Below, piece after piece: positions 7,692-16,586 of a DNA stretch of 39,069 nt; position 1 is the stretch's first letter, and every line of letters begins with the position of its first letter. A program made the translations under genes and the position numbers. The stretch comes from Methanobrevibacter sp. (lineage in GTDB: Archaea; Methanobacteriota; Methanobacteria; Methanobacteriales; Methanobacteriaceae), in the NCBI RefSeq assembly GCF_017410345.1, contig NZ_JAFQQZ010000014.1, positions 1-39,069 of the forward strand. Direction: 5' to 3'. A model generated the notes under the pieces. That model searched no databases and was not told the DNA's origin. It saw nothing but the letters and a program-made list of their open reading frames with translations.

Positions 7692-8561
7692 TTATTCGTT
7701 AACTATCTTTTCAATGTCTTCCAATGTGCAACCTTCGCTGATCATCTTTTTTATAGAAGATTTTAATTCAGACATTCCTTTAACTCTACCTTCCTCTATA
7801 CCTTCACCATGCCATTTTTCATAGCAGTACTGTTGAATTACTTCTACAACACCTGGGCTTAAATTTCCAAAATCCATATAATCACCAAAAAATCTTAAAA
7901 ACTCATCCTTTCCGTACCAAGTTTGAAAATAATTTAAATAAATATTTAAAATTTCATTAAGCTTCTCTGTGGACAAATTTTCAATTTCATTTAACAGCCA
8001 TATGCATTCCACCAAAACTTTCCTCTTATGCTTAATGTCTATAATTGGCAAAAGCTTTAGTGCAACTATATCAGTCCCAATTAACTTTTCTTTATTCTTT
8101 ATTTTTGATTTTAAAGTATTTAAAGTTTTATTTTGGTCTTTAGCGGTTAACGATATGACAAATATATAAAACTGGTTTAATAAATTAGTTTTAAACCTAA
8201 TGATATGATTTCGTTCTTCCTTTAGGCTAACAATAAAGATATAAACCGGTTTCTTAAAATCTTCGGCCAGTTTAGATGAATACCTTAAACATTTCAATAT
8301 CACATCAAGAGTGATATCCTGTGATTCGAATTCAAGATCCACAATTACATTTTCATTGGTGGAAACTGGAAAATCTGTCAGGCTTTTTCTTAAATCCCCG
8401 CCGATATGCTCTCCGGAAAGTTTTTCCTTGAAAGTGAATGGAATGCCTAAATATTCAAAAAAATCATCTACATCTTCATTTGCGATCAGCTTAAAGCTGC
8501 CATCATAAATTTGATGGACAATCTTATCACAACCTATATTTTTTTAATCCCATAAAACCAT
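7692..8561 (-). pseudogene. Rpn-like PD-(D/E)XK nuclease, broken by an early stop
   Basis: The reading frame is continuous from 8543 to 7692 and encodes a protein of about 284 residues beginning KNIGCDKIVHQIYDGSFKL. There is no usable ATG, GTG or TTG before GTG 8342, which lies within the catalytic core (NENVIVDLEFES). In the same frame further upstream, ATG 8561 gives M-V-L-W-D and then TAA at 8546-8544. Alternatively, dropping one base from the run of seven A's at 8539-8545 (six rather than seven) would join ATG 8553 to the frame. So the gene carries either a nonsense mutation or a homopolymer slip. The C-terminus (EGIEEGRVKGMSELKSSIKK) resembles the tail of Rpn/PDDEXK_2 recombination-promoting nucleases. 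Family assignment is moderate, the disruption clear. Confidence 0.65.
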
Positions 8562-8825
8562 GGGATTTAAACATTCATGAATGTATGTACTTAATTTTAT
8601 TTTTAATGATATATATAGTCTTTGTTAAATCAAAAAAGAATTTTACAACCTTAAATCAATATTTTAAGCATTTAAAATATTTTAAAATTAGAGTAATATT
8701 TTAATAAGAATAGAAAAAACGATCAGAAATCAATATTATAATTGATATGGAAATTAAAAAATAGTGATTTGAAATTATGCAAAAAAATAATCAAAAAAAG
8801 TAAAAACAATTTCACTAAAAGTAGT
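8562..8825. other. AT-rich gap without a gene
   Basis: No coding frame or RNA gene is visible. A 14-bp perfect palindrome, ACATTCATGAATGT, lies at 8571-8584, just upstream of the broken nuclease gene, and could be an operator for it. The rest is low-complexity A/T sequence between two minus-strand genes. Confidence 0.5.
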
Positions 8826-8875
8826 GAAAAGAGTTTTGGTCAAGGTTTTGCGCCCCGAAGGGGCGTAAAAGCTTG
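8826..8875 (-). other. Stop-adjacent stem-loop element, copy 2
   Basis: It begins one base after the TAG of the histone gene. The minus strand reads CAAGCTTTTA, then a GC-rich hairpin CGCCCCTTCGGGGCG with a UUCG-type loop, then AAAACCTTGACC and a T/C-rich tail. The flanks are identical to copy 1 (6270-6317). In both copies the spacing to the stop codon is one base. The GC-rich stem would be very stable in RNA and may define the 3' end of histone mRNA. Confidence 0.7.
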
Positions 8876-8876
8876 G

Positions 8877-9080
8877 CTATAATTCGTTAATAGCTAATTC
8901 AATGTCTTCAGCTTTAACGGTTTTACGTTTTGCTAATGCAGCGAATTTGATAGCTTTTTTAGCAACTTTTGCTGCTTCTTCTTCCATGTATGCACTTAAT
9001 GCTTTTTTAGCGTCTTCGCTTACTCTTTCAGCACCAGCTTCTTTAATGATTCTTCCAATAGGAGCTACAGGAATTGCCAT
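8877..9080 (-). CDS. Archaeal histone (HMf family)
   Basis: 67 residues: MAIPVAPIGRIIKEAGAERV and then a standard three-helix histone fold, ending VKAEDIELAINEL. The R-x-I-K-x-AG-A-x-R-V start, the central SEDAKKALSAYMEEEA helix and the KRKTVKAEDI loop are all typical. Histone dimers wrap DNA into chromatin and stack along it. The length matches the family (66-69 residues). ATG 9080 is chosen because it fits the family and GGAG lies nine bases before it; a longer frame from 9146 is spurious. The gene has a TATA box near 9250 and a leader of about 140 bases, and a stable stem-loop just after the stop. Confidence 0.97.
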   Translation of the reverse strand: MAIPVAPIGRIIKEAGAERVSEDAKKALSAYMEEEAAKVAKKAIKFAALAKRKTVKAEDIELAINEL

Positions 9081-9636
9081 AAATATCATTCTCCATAATT
9101 TTTTATTTGAAAATACATACTTATTACTAATGCAATATTTTTTCAATATTATTAGTGAAAGTCCGTTTATATCTGGTATTTTTAAAAAATACTAGCTAAA
9201 CAAGCTTTTTTTCATAAGTACTATATTATCTTATAATTTACTAGTATATAAAGGTTTCTAAAAAATAGCTCATATAACGCCTTTAATTTGCAAAATAGGA
9301 TATATTTGAATATGAAATTTGAATTAATTAATTGTAATGATTTATAATTAAAAAACATAAACTATAAAAAGTACAAATGAAATTCTAAGTATTTATAAAA
9401 GAAATAAAAATATAGTTTGCATAATTTGAAATTAAACAAAAATAAAATTTTATTTTTCATTAGTTGAATTTGAATAAAAAAATTTCAATTTTTTAACAAT
9501 TCAAATATATGTGAAAATTCAAGAATATCGATTAACATTATATAGAAATAAAACTAAAATAAATGTAGAAAAACAATTAACAGAAACTTTAGCTTATGAA
9601 AATATTTTCTTAAAAAAAAGAATTAGGAAGAATTAT
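9081..9636. promoter_or_regulatory. Divergent promoter region of histone and hisG
   Basis: On the minus strand TTTATATACTA (9243-9253) is a strong TATA box for the histone gene, predicting a start near 9220 and a leader of about 140 bases. That leader contains a hairpin GTATTTTT/AAAATAC (about 9176-9193) and ACTAAT/ATTAGT arms (about 9130-9160). On the plus strand ATTATATAG (about 9537-9545) could serve hisG. The frame open before hisG (from 9511) is Lys-rich and not part of the HisG family. No other gene is seen. Confidence 0.5.
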
Positions 9637-10500
9637 ATGAAACTTAAAATAGCGGTGCCGTCAAAGGGCAGAATAAGCGATCCTGCAGTGAAGATATTGG
9701 AAAAGGCAGGACTCGGTCTAAAGGACAGCACAAACAGGAAATTATTCTCACAAACCTATAATGAAGATATAGATGTAATGTTTGCACGTGCTGCAGACAT
9801 ACCTGAATTCGTGGATGAGGGAATCTGTGATATGGGAATCACAGGATACGACCTCATAGAAGAAAATGACGTTGATGTTGAAATACTTCTTGACCTTCAG
9901 TTCGGAGCAACCAAATTGGTTCTTGCATCACCGGATGACAGTCCAATAATATCAAAGGAAGACCTTAAGGACGGAATGACAATAGCTACAGAATTCCCAA
10001 ATCTCACAAGGAAATACCTGGAAGAGAACAATCTGGACATCAAAATAGTCAAGCTTACAGGATCAACTGAAATAGCTCCATTCATTGGAATAGCCGATGC
10101 CATAACAGACCTTACAAGCACAGGTACCACATTGAACATGAACCACTTGAAGATTGTGGATACAATACTTGAAAGCTCAATTAAGCTAATAGCCAACAAG
10201 GATTCATATGAGAATAAGAAAAACCTTGTAGAAGCTGTAAGCACATCAATCCAAGGTGTGCTTGAAGCAGGAAGGAAAAAGCTTGTCATGATGAACGTAG
10301 CCAAAAAGGACCTTTGTGAAGTCCAGAAGGTCATGCCTGCAATGAGCGGGCCAACAGTGTCTGAAGTCTTATCATCTGAAGAGACCGTGGCAGTTCAGGC
10401 AGTAGTTGGAGAGGATGAAGTATTTGAGCTTGTAAACAAGCTTAGAAATGCAGGTGCACGTGACATATTAGTGGTTCCAATAGAAAGGATCATTCAATAA
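9637..10500 (+). CDS. hisG: ATP phosphoribosyltransferase, long form
   Basis: 287 residues. HisG condenses ATP with PRPP in the first step of histidine biosynthesis, in the cytoplasm, and is feedback-inhibited by histidine. The protein begins MKLKIAVPSKGRISDPAVK as in the family. It holds the periplasmic-binding-like catalytic lobes with FARAADIPEFVDEGICDMGITGYD, and DAITDLTSTGTTL, the PRPP-binding loop, near residue 160. The last 75 residues form the ACT-like regulatory domain of the long form (MPAMSGPTVSEVL), so no HisZ partner is needed. The start was chosen by family fit and the GGAAG site before ATG 9637. It is a single gene, not part of a his operon here, and is followed by a terminator. 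Confidence 0.95.
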   Translation: MKLKIAVPSKGRISDPAVKILEKAGLGLKDSTNRKLFSQTYNEDIDVMFARAADIPEFVDEGICDMGITGYDLIEENDVDVEILLDLQFGATKLVLASPDDSPIISKEDLKDGMTIATEFPNLTRKYLEENNLDIKIVKLTGSTEIAPFIGIADAITDLTSTGTTLNMNHLKIVDTILESSIKLIANKDSYENKKNLVEAVSTSIQGVLEAGRKKLVMMNVAKKDLCEVQKVMPAMSGPTVSEVLSSEETVAVQAVVGEDEVFELVNKLRNAGARDILVVPIERIIQ

Positions 10501-10516
10501 TTAAAAGCAATTTGAA

Positions 10517-10554
10517 AGAATTATTCTTATAAATAATTCTTATTCTCTTTTTTT
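10517..10554 (+). terminator. Hairpin and T-tract after hisG
   Basis: AGAATTATT (10517-10525) pairs with AATAATTCT (10532-10540) over a six-base loop, followed by T-rich sequence ending in seven T's at 10548-10554. The start of the next gene follows ten bases later. Confidence 0.6.
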
Positions 10555-10563
10555 AGTGATTAA

Positions 10564-11373
10564 ATGAAGTTCTTAAGATTCAAAAACAAGGTAGACAGTC
10601 TAAACGAAGACAAATCAATCAAATCAGGATTCCTGGACGATGAAAACAAGGTAGTCGAACTTAAGGGAGACATCCTGGACTATCACAACAAGGACATCAA
10701 AACAATTCTAGAAAACATTGTGGAAACACACAGTCTAGAGGATATTGAAATAGAAGCGCCAACAAATCCATCCAAGATAGTCTGCATAGGCCTCAACTAC
10801 AAGGACCATGCAAAGGAAATGAATGAGGAACTCCCTGACAGGCCTACCATATTCATAAAGCCATCCACCACAGTAAACAGAACAGACAATATCATAATCT
10901 ATCCGAAGATATCAAGTAGAATCGACTACGAAGGGGAGCTTGCTGCAGTGATTGGAAAGACAACAAAGCAAGTCAGCCCGGAAGAGGCAAGCGAATGCAT
11001 CTTCGGATACACAATAATAAATGATGTCACTGCAAGGGACTTCACCCTTGGGGATGGCCAGTGGACAAGAGGAAAGAGCTGTGACGGATTCGCCCCAATA
11101 GGGCCTTTCATCGAAACAGAACTTGACCCATTGAATCAAAAGATAAGAACAAAGGTAAATGGAGAAATCAAGCAGAACTCAAGCACTTCACAGATGATCT
11201 TCTCACCACAGGAAATCCTATCCTATGTCAGCCAGACAATGACCTTCAATCCGGGAGACATAATAGCTACCGGAACTCCTCCTGGCGTAGGACCTATGGA
11301 AGCCGATTCAATCGTTGAAATTACAATTGAGGACATAGGAACATTGAAGAACTATCTAATCAAAGAAGAGTAA
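10564..11373 (+). CDS. Fumarylacetoacetate hydrolase family protein
   Basis: 269 residues. An N-terminal region of about 70 residues precedes the FAH fold, which begins with KIVCIGLNYKDHAKEMNEE. Metal ligands are recognisable: the YEGELAAVIG motif (two Glu) and the later NDVTARD Asp. The C-terminal part has the family landmarks SCDGFAPIGPFI, MIFSPQEILSYVS and PGDIIATGTPPGVGP. Members act as C-C bond hydrolases, decarboxylases or tautomerases on oxo-acids such as oxaloacetate or fumarylpyruvate; the substrate cannot be read from sequence. It follows hisG by 63 bases with a terminator between, so it probably has its own promoter. The family call is firm, the reaction open. Confidence 0.9.
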   Translation: MKFLRFKNKVDSLNEDKSIKSGFLDDENKVVELKGDILDYHNKDIKTILENIVETHSLEDIEIEAPTNPSKIVCIGLNYKDHAKEMNEELPDRPTIFIKPSTTVNRTDNIIIYPKISSRIDYEGELAAVIGKTTKQVSPEEASECIFGYTIINDVTARDFTLGDGQWTRGKSCDGFAPIGPFIETELDPLNQKIRTKVNGEIKQNSSTSQMIFSPQEILSYVSQTMTFNPGDIIATGTPPGVGPMEADSIVEITIEDIGTLKNYLIKEE

Positions 11374-11429
11374 AATTAATAAATAAATCGATAAACTTAT
11401 TATAATAATAAAAAAAATATATATAATTG

Positions 11430-11456
11430 AATATCCTTTATATAAAAAAGGATATT
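11430..11456. promoter_or_regulatory. 10-bp inverted repeat over the promoter of the mini membrane genes
   Basis: AATATCCTTT (11430-11439) and AAAGGATATT (11447-11456) form an exact inverted repeat with a seven-base A/T centre that itself resembles a TATA box. It ends eight bases before the GAGGTGA of the first small gene. It could be an operator overlapping the promoter, or a leader hairpin hiding the ribosome binding site. Confidence 0.5.
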
Positions 11457-11474
11457 TAAAAAAGAGGTGAAAAA

Positions 11475-11636
11475 ATGCAACTTAATAAAGTATGTATTAT
11501 AGCAATCGTATTGTTCTTAATCTTTGCTATCTTGAAATGGTTAGCGTACTTCGGTTGGAAATTATTCATTTTAGGAATAATCATATCAATCATTGTCGCA
11601 GTTGTCGGATGGTTCAAAGGAGACGAATTGCTTTAA
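11475..11636 (+). CDS. Mini membrane protein A (53 residues)
   Basis: The 53-residue product has two hydrophobic segments (about 6-20 and 28-46) joined by the loop LKWLAYFGWK, and a short charged tail KGDELL. The strong site GAGGTGA sits five bases before the ATG, which argues for real translation. It shares the pattern LKW-x4-G-x-K-x-FI-x-GI with the next small gene, so the two are paralogues. No family is recognised. The likely location is the cytoplasmic membrane. The tiny size and the inverted repeat over its promoter suggest regulated expression. Confidence 0.75.
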   Translation: MQLNKVCIIAIVLFLIFAILKWLAYFGWKLFILGIIISIIVAVVGWFKGDELL

Positions 11637-11671
11637 ATGTTTTTTGATATGCTATTAAAAAGGGTGAAACA

Positions 11672-11815
11672 ATGATTTGGACTCTAATAATAATAGCAAT
11701 CCTATTGATGATAATATTCGGCCTATTGAAATGGATGATGAAGATAGGCATGAAAATATTCATTATAGGAATCCTTGTATTCATCATTCTCGCATTGATG
11801 GGATACATATTATAA
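11672..11815 (+). CDS. Mini membrane protein B (47 residues)
   Basis: The 47-residue product is nearly all hydrophobic, with two membrane segments around a central LLKWMMKIGMKIF loop and no tail. AGGGTGA lies six bases before the ATG. It is 35 bases after protein A on the same strand and is evidently its duplicate, so both are probably on one transcript. The function is unknown; pairs of such size can be membrane channels, small-subunit partners or type I-like toxins, but nothing here decides between these. Confidence 0.72.
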   Translation: MIWTLIIIAILLMIIFGLLKWMMKIGMKIFIIGILVFIILALMGYIL

Positions 11816-11825
11816 AAAACTTTAA

Positions 11826-12803
<978 letters not shown>

Positions 12804-12808
12804 TTATT

Positions 12809-13192
12809 TCATTTACTTTTTTTATTCATTTTTAAGTTTTTTAACAAACCAACTATTTCATGAAAAATCTCTTCAGTCCCTTCAACGTTTTTTAAGAAAA
12901 ATTTATTATTATAATCTGCGAAATTCCTATATTTCCTCATTTTTCTCAGATTTTCACCCAAACTCTTCTCACTTCCATAAGATTTTTCTAATTCATTTAT
13001 TAAAAAAGAATGCCCATCATTAGAAGGAACCGTTTTATGATGGTTTTCCTCATAATAATTCTTAACTAAACCAAAAGCGGCATAATAAAAACGGCCTACA
13101 GCAGAACGCTGATATTCTTCCTTTTCGGAAATATTTTTCATGCAAAGACCGACATCATAAAATTTTTCCCAATAAAAGTCATAAAAGCACAT
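12809..13192 (-). CDS. HEPN-domain protein (UPF0332-like)
   Basis: 127 residues, all helical. Two HEPN hallmarks are visible: RSAVGRFYYAAFGLVKNYYEE in the first half and LRKMRKYRNFADY in the second, the R-N-x-A-D-Y form seen in UPF0332-like HEPN proteins in place of the R-x4-6-H nuclease motif. HEPN proteins are often RNases and the toxin part of toxin-antitoxin or abortive-infection pairs. Its start lies inside the end of the preceding gene (14-base overlap), implying coupled translation as third gene of a cassette. It converges on pyrB with only five bases between the stop codons. No MNT nucleotidyltransferase partner is present; the partner would be the duplicated gene upstream. Toxin activity is inferred. 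Confidence 0.65.
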   Translation of the reverse strand: MCFYDFYWEKFYDVGLCMKNISEKEEYQRSAVGRFYYAAFGLVKNYYEENHHKTVPSNDGHSFLINELEKSYGSEKSLGENLRKMRKYRNFADYNNKFFLKNVEGTEEIFHEIVGLLKNLKMNKKSK

Positions 13193-13523
13193 CCACTAAA
13201 AGCAAACGTTTAACTTTACAATTAGAAACTTTCAAATCATCTATCTCTCTTTCCAAATCATATAATTTTTTACGATTATTTTTATATTCCCTTTCATCTC
13301 CTTTAATAAATATCATCAAATCTTCAAAACTTTTTATTTCAGGATCTGGAGCATATAATAAGGAATAAGAACAATTGGGAAAATAAGATTTAAGCAATGG
13401 ATAAACCTTTTCCAACAGTTCTAACAATCCATTATTTGAACTAATAAAATTAATGATTTCTTCTAGATTAATTAACTTAAAATTGTCTAAAACACAATCT
13501 CTTTTATTTTCTTCTATCAACAT
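13179..13523 (-). CDS. HEPN-cassette partner protein 2 (duplicate)
   Basis: 114 residues from ATG 13523, chosen because GTGAT lies just before it and the product then aligns end to end with its neighbour. It is acidic with alternating short helices: DCVLDNFKLINLEEIINFI, NGLLELLEKVYPLLKSYFPN, SYSLLYAPDPEIKSFEDLM, and an ending DLEREIDDLKVSNCKVKRLLL. There is no catalytic motif, no DNA-binding helix-turn-helix and no nucleotidyltransferase signature. DNA identity with the next gene is high, for example over the stretch near 13220-13260, pointing to a recent tandem duplication. As the upstream partner of a HEPN gene, it may be an antitoxin or immunity protein, but this is inference. Confidence 0.6.
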   Translation of the reverse strand: MLIEENKRDCVLDNFKLINLEEIINFISSNNGLLELLEKVYPLLKSYFPNCSYSLLYAPDPEIKSFEDLMIFIKGDEREYKNNRKKLYDLEREIDDLKVSNCKVKRLLLVDVLL

Positions 13524-13542
13524 AATATCACTTTTTATCAAA

Positions 13543-13893
13543 TCATATATCAACTAAAAGCAATGGTTTAACATTGCAATTAGAAACTTTCAAATCATCT
13601 ATTTCCTTTTCTAAATCTCTTAATCTCAAGCAATCCTCATCATAAAAATCCTCATCACCATTGATAAATAACATCAAATGTTCAAGATTTAAAATTTCAG
13701 GGTCAATTGAATATAATAAGCAATAGGAATATTTTGGAAAATATTTCCTTACTAAAGGATATGACTTTTCAATCAATTCCAAAAGTCCGTTATGCTCATC
13801 AATAAAATTGATTATCTCATCACGGTTCACCAACTTGAAATTGTCCAATACACACCCCTTGTTATCTTCTAAAACATTCTCTTGAATTAGCAA
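13543..13893 (-). CDS. HEPN-cassette partner protein 1 (duplicate)
   Basis: 116 residues, starting at TTG 13893 behind a good GGTGAT. It matches partner 2 along its length: GCVLDNFKLVNRDEIINFI, NGLLELIEKSYPLVRKYFPK, SYCLLYSIDPEILNLEHLM and the ending EIDDLKVSNCNVKPLLLVD. The C-terminal third is predicted helical and charged. It is the first gene of the three-gene cassette; only 19 bases separate it from partner 2. Its upstream region contains a TATA-bearing 20-bp motif also present before the nuclease-helicase gene. No known family is recognised. Two diverging copies could bind different targets or buffer the dose. Confidence 0.6.
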   Translation of the reverse strand: MLIQENVLEDNKGCVLDNFKLVNRDEIINFIDEHNGLLELIEKSYPLVRKYFPKYSYCLLYSIDPEILNLEHLMLFINGDEDFYDEDCLRLRDLEKEIDDLKVSNCNVKPLLLVDI

Positions 13894-14049
13894 AAAATCA
13901 CCTATTTTAAAAATTGATTAAAATTTTTTATTTCCTAATTAACTCTATAAAAAAAGTTATATTTAAAGTTAACTAAATTTAAAGTCTGTTTTAACAAAAT
14001 TAAATCAATTTTATAAGACAAAAGTAAAATTAGAGTGATTTTAACAGAT

Positions 14050-14069
14050 ATAGTTTTATATAGTAAACT
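14050..14069 (-). promoter_or_regulatory. 20-bp motif shared with the nuclease-helicase upstream region
   Basis: The same 20 bases as at 5136-5155, ATAGTTTTATATAGTAAACT, lie 157 bases before the HEPN cassette start. The minus strand holds TATATAAA. The flanking sequences of the two copies differ, so this is a shared short motif rather than a longer repeat. Confidence 0.45.
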
Positions 14070-14170
14070 ATGGTGAAATTGAAAAATTATAATGAAATAA
14101 AAAAAGTATAATTATATTGAAAAAAATAGAAAAAGAGAAAAATTTATGGACTGAAGTCCATAAAATCAAA

Positions 14171-16465
14171 TTATTCATTGCTCTTCAATGATTCAACCAT
14201 ATTCACTTTCTTAATCTTTCTTGAAAATGCCAGATTGACAAGAACGGAAAGTCCGAAGGTAATCACAAAGCTCAACACGAAGTTCCATAGGTAAATGTTG
14301 ATTGGGAAGCAATAGTCATCACCTGTTGAACCCATCATGACAGATATCAAAAGATAAGCTCCAGGAATTGCCAGAATGAATCCAATGGTTGAGAACCATA
14401 GGTTTTGAGTAAGCAAAAGTCTTCTCAAGCTTTTTGAATTGAATCCAAGAACCTTCAATGTTGCAAGCTCCCTTTGAATCTCAGTGAATGACAATAGTCC
14501 CAAATTGTATAGAACAACAACTGCCAGGACAATTGCGAATGTGGTGAGAACACTGACCATCATGTCCATAGGCTCGGTCATGATGCTCCATCCGCTTCTG
14601 ATGTCCTCCATTGTTGTGATGCTGCTTACACCAGTGTGATTCTTGCTGACCTTCTCTTTAGTCAGAACAACATTAGCACTGTAGTTGTAGTCATCCCCAC
14701 CTTCCTTGTCGAATGTCTTTGGAGACATTATCAGTCCTTGGCCGAAAGGAATTGAATAGGTTTCTGTAATCTCGGAATCGATCCATTTAGGATTTCCTGC
14801 AACATGCCATCTGACCTTATCTCCGACATTGACTCCAAGTACTTCAGCCATCCTGTCTGAAATTGCTATGCCGTCAGGGTCAATGGTTATATAATTCCTA
14901 TTGCTGTCTGTAACCTTATAGTACTCCGATTCATTCATGACAGTAAGGGTTCCTGTCTTCTTGGTTCCCTTATACTTGAGTTCGATGGCCTCTTCCATCA
15001 TGCCCTCACCATTTGTCTCCTCCAATACGTGGTCCAATTGGGCATCGGTGATGTTCTCATCCAAGATCAGCTTGGAATTGTAGTTGTAGATTTGATTGTA
15101 TTGCCAATCCTCAACATCATTGATTGAATCCACCATTCCAAATGCGGACATGACAAGAAGCGCACATGCGAATACGCCGAAGACGCTCATGATTGCTCTG
15201 ATCTTATTCCTTTTTGCGTCCCTATAGTTCCATCTTTCATTGAAGCTGAACTTCTTCCAGACCTTTGTCTTTTCAATTAATCCAGAACTAACAAGCTTTG
15301 GAGCCTTAGGCCTTATTGTCTCTGCAGGATTCTCCTCGCTGATTCCCTTAACGGAAATGTAGCTCACCAATACGGCAAAAATGACCATCATTGCAGCCAC
15401 TGCAAAGAAGCTTATGTCCCATGAAGGTCCCCAGCTTGGAAGTGAATATGTTGCAGACATGGTCGGATAGAACAGATATGGAATTGTCAAAGGTCCCAAT
15501 ACAAGCCCTATGATTGAACCGGCCAGGGTCAGGACAAATCCATAGGAGAGATAATGAAGAATGATTGACCTGTTGCCATAACCCATCGCTTTTAAGGTAC
15601 CTATCTGCATCCTTTGGGAGGAGATCACACGGGACATGGTTGTAACCAAAGTCAGAAGTGATACCAGCACAAATATTGATGGGAATATTCCTGCAAACAT
15701 CTGATGCTGTGATATCTCATCATCCAATGTCTTCAATCCGACATTTGTGTCATGGCCTCCATACTGGACATATGCCTTCTGGCCCAATGTCTCCTCAAGG
15801 TCTGACTTGAAGTCCTTCTCATCCAATTCCTCATATGCATCCAAGGCAATCCTATTGTATTTGACTTCAAAATCGGCTCCTTTGGCAGGCATGTATGCAA
15901 ATCCCACTTGGGAGAAGTCAGGAAGCAGACTGCCTTCCTGAATGTAATAGACATATTCAGGGGAGTACATTATTCCCCTCACTGTTTTGGAGACTTCCTT
16001 TCCATCGAATTTCAGGGTGATCTTGTCTCCAACATCCAAGTCACGGCCGTCTGAAAATCTCTTGTCAATCCAGATTCCGTCCTCATCATCTTCATCAAAA
16101 TCCTTGCCTTTGAAAAGATAGAACTTGGATATGTTCTGCTTTCCTTCAACAATATGCAATGTGATATCAGGGTCTGAAGAGTAGTTGGCAACTGTTTCAA
16201 CCACCATCTCACGTTGGGCATCCTTGATCTGGTCCATGCCCTTAATTTCGGAAAATACGTCCTCGTCTATTTCCTCTCCATAGATCCATCCGTCAGCAAG
16301 GTTTGTATCTTCAAAATAATGAGTTGAAACGTCAACTATTCCTGCAGCCTCACCTGCGATTCCTGTAAATGCAAACACTCCTATGAGAGCCATTAAAAAA
16401 ATGGATATGAATTGGGCCTTATGATCCTTAAAGTCCCTGAGCATTTTCCTAAACAACATCTTCAT
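14171..16465 (-). CDS. ABC transporter permease with two FtsX domains (MacB-type)
   Basis: 764 residues. An N-terminal membrane helix (about 18-38) is followed by a large extracellular domain (about 40-255), then a three-helix FtsX block (about 260-370). A second helix (about 425-445), a second outer domain and a final three-helix FtsX block (about 640-755) follow. This duplicated plan is usual for long DUF214/FtsX-type permeases that couple ATP hydrolysis to movement of lipids, peptides or drugs across or out of the membrane. GTGAT precedes the ATG. It lies 121 bases behind the ATPase gene on the same strand. The substrate is unknown; no lipoprotein or peptide cargo gene is adjacent. Confidence 0.88.
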   Translation of the reverse strand: MKMLFRKMLRDFKDHKAQFISIFLMALIGVFAFTGIAGEAAGIVDVSTHYFEDTNLADGWIYGEEIDEDVFSEIKGMDQIKDAQREMVVETVANYSSDPDITLHIVEGKQNISKFYLFKGKDFDEDDEDGIWIDKRFSDGRDLDVGDKITLKFDGKEVSKTVRGIMYSPEYVYYIQEGSLLPDFSQVGFAYMPAKGADFEVKYNRIALDAYEELDEKDFKSDLEETLGQKAYVQYGGHDTNVGLKTLDDEISQHQMFAGIFPSIFVLVSLLTLVTTMSRVISSQRMQIGTLKAMGYGNRSIILHYLSYGFVLTLAGSIIGLVLGPLTIPYLFYPTMSATYSLPSWGPSWDISFFAVAAMMVIFAVLVSYISVKGISEENPAETIRPKAPKLVSSGLIEKTKVWKKFSFNERWNYRDAKRNKIRAIMSVFGVFACALLVMSAFGMVDSINDVEDWQYNQIYNYNSKLILDENITDAQLDHVLEETNGEGMMEEAIELKYKGTKKTGTLTVMNESEYYKVTDSNRNYITIDPDGIAISDRMAEVLGVNVGDKVRWHVAGNPKWIDSEITETYSIPFGQGLIMSPKTFDKEGGDDYNYSANVVLTKEKVSKNHTGVSSITTMEDIRSGWSIMTEPMDMMVSVLTTFAIVLAVVVLYNLGLLSFTEIQRELATLKVLGFNSKSLRRLLLTQNLWFSTIGFILAIPGAYLLISVMMGSTGDDYCFPINIYLWNFVLSFVITFGLSVLVNLAFSRKIKKVNMVESLKSNE

Positions 16466-16586
16466 ATTATCACTTCTGGTTCTGCATTCGCATTTACATT
16501 ATAAAAAAAATTAATAATTATTTTCAATTAATATAAAAAAAATAAATTCTATTCATTAAATCAAATTAAAAAGAATTCAAAAAATT

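Noticed and set aside
9081-9146. 22-codon N-terminal extension of the histone
   Set aside because: Histones start MAIPVAPIGR; the GGAG site fits ATG 9080.
9511-9636. 42-codon N-terminal extension of HisG
   Set aside because: The extension is Lys/Asn-rich, has no family counterpart, and ATG 9637 has its own ribosome binding site.
12809-13893. HEPN/MNT toxin-antitoxin pair
   Set aside because: Neither partner shows the GS-x-x-x-G and D-x-D motifs of MNT nucleotidyltransferases.
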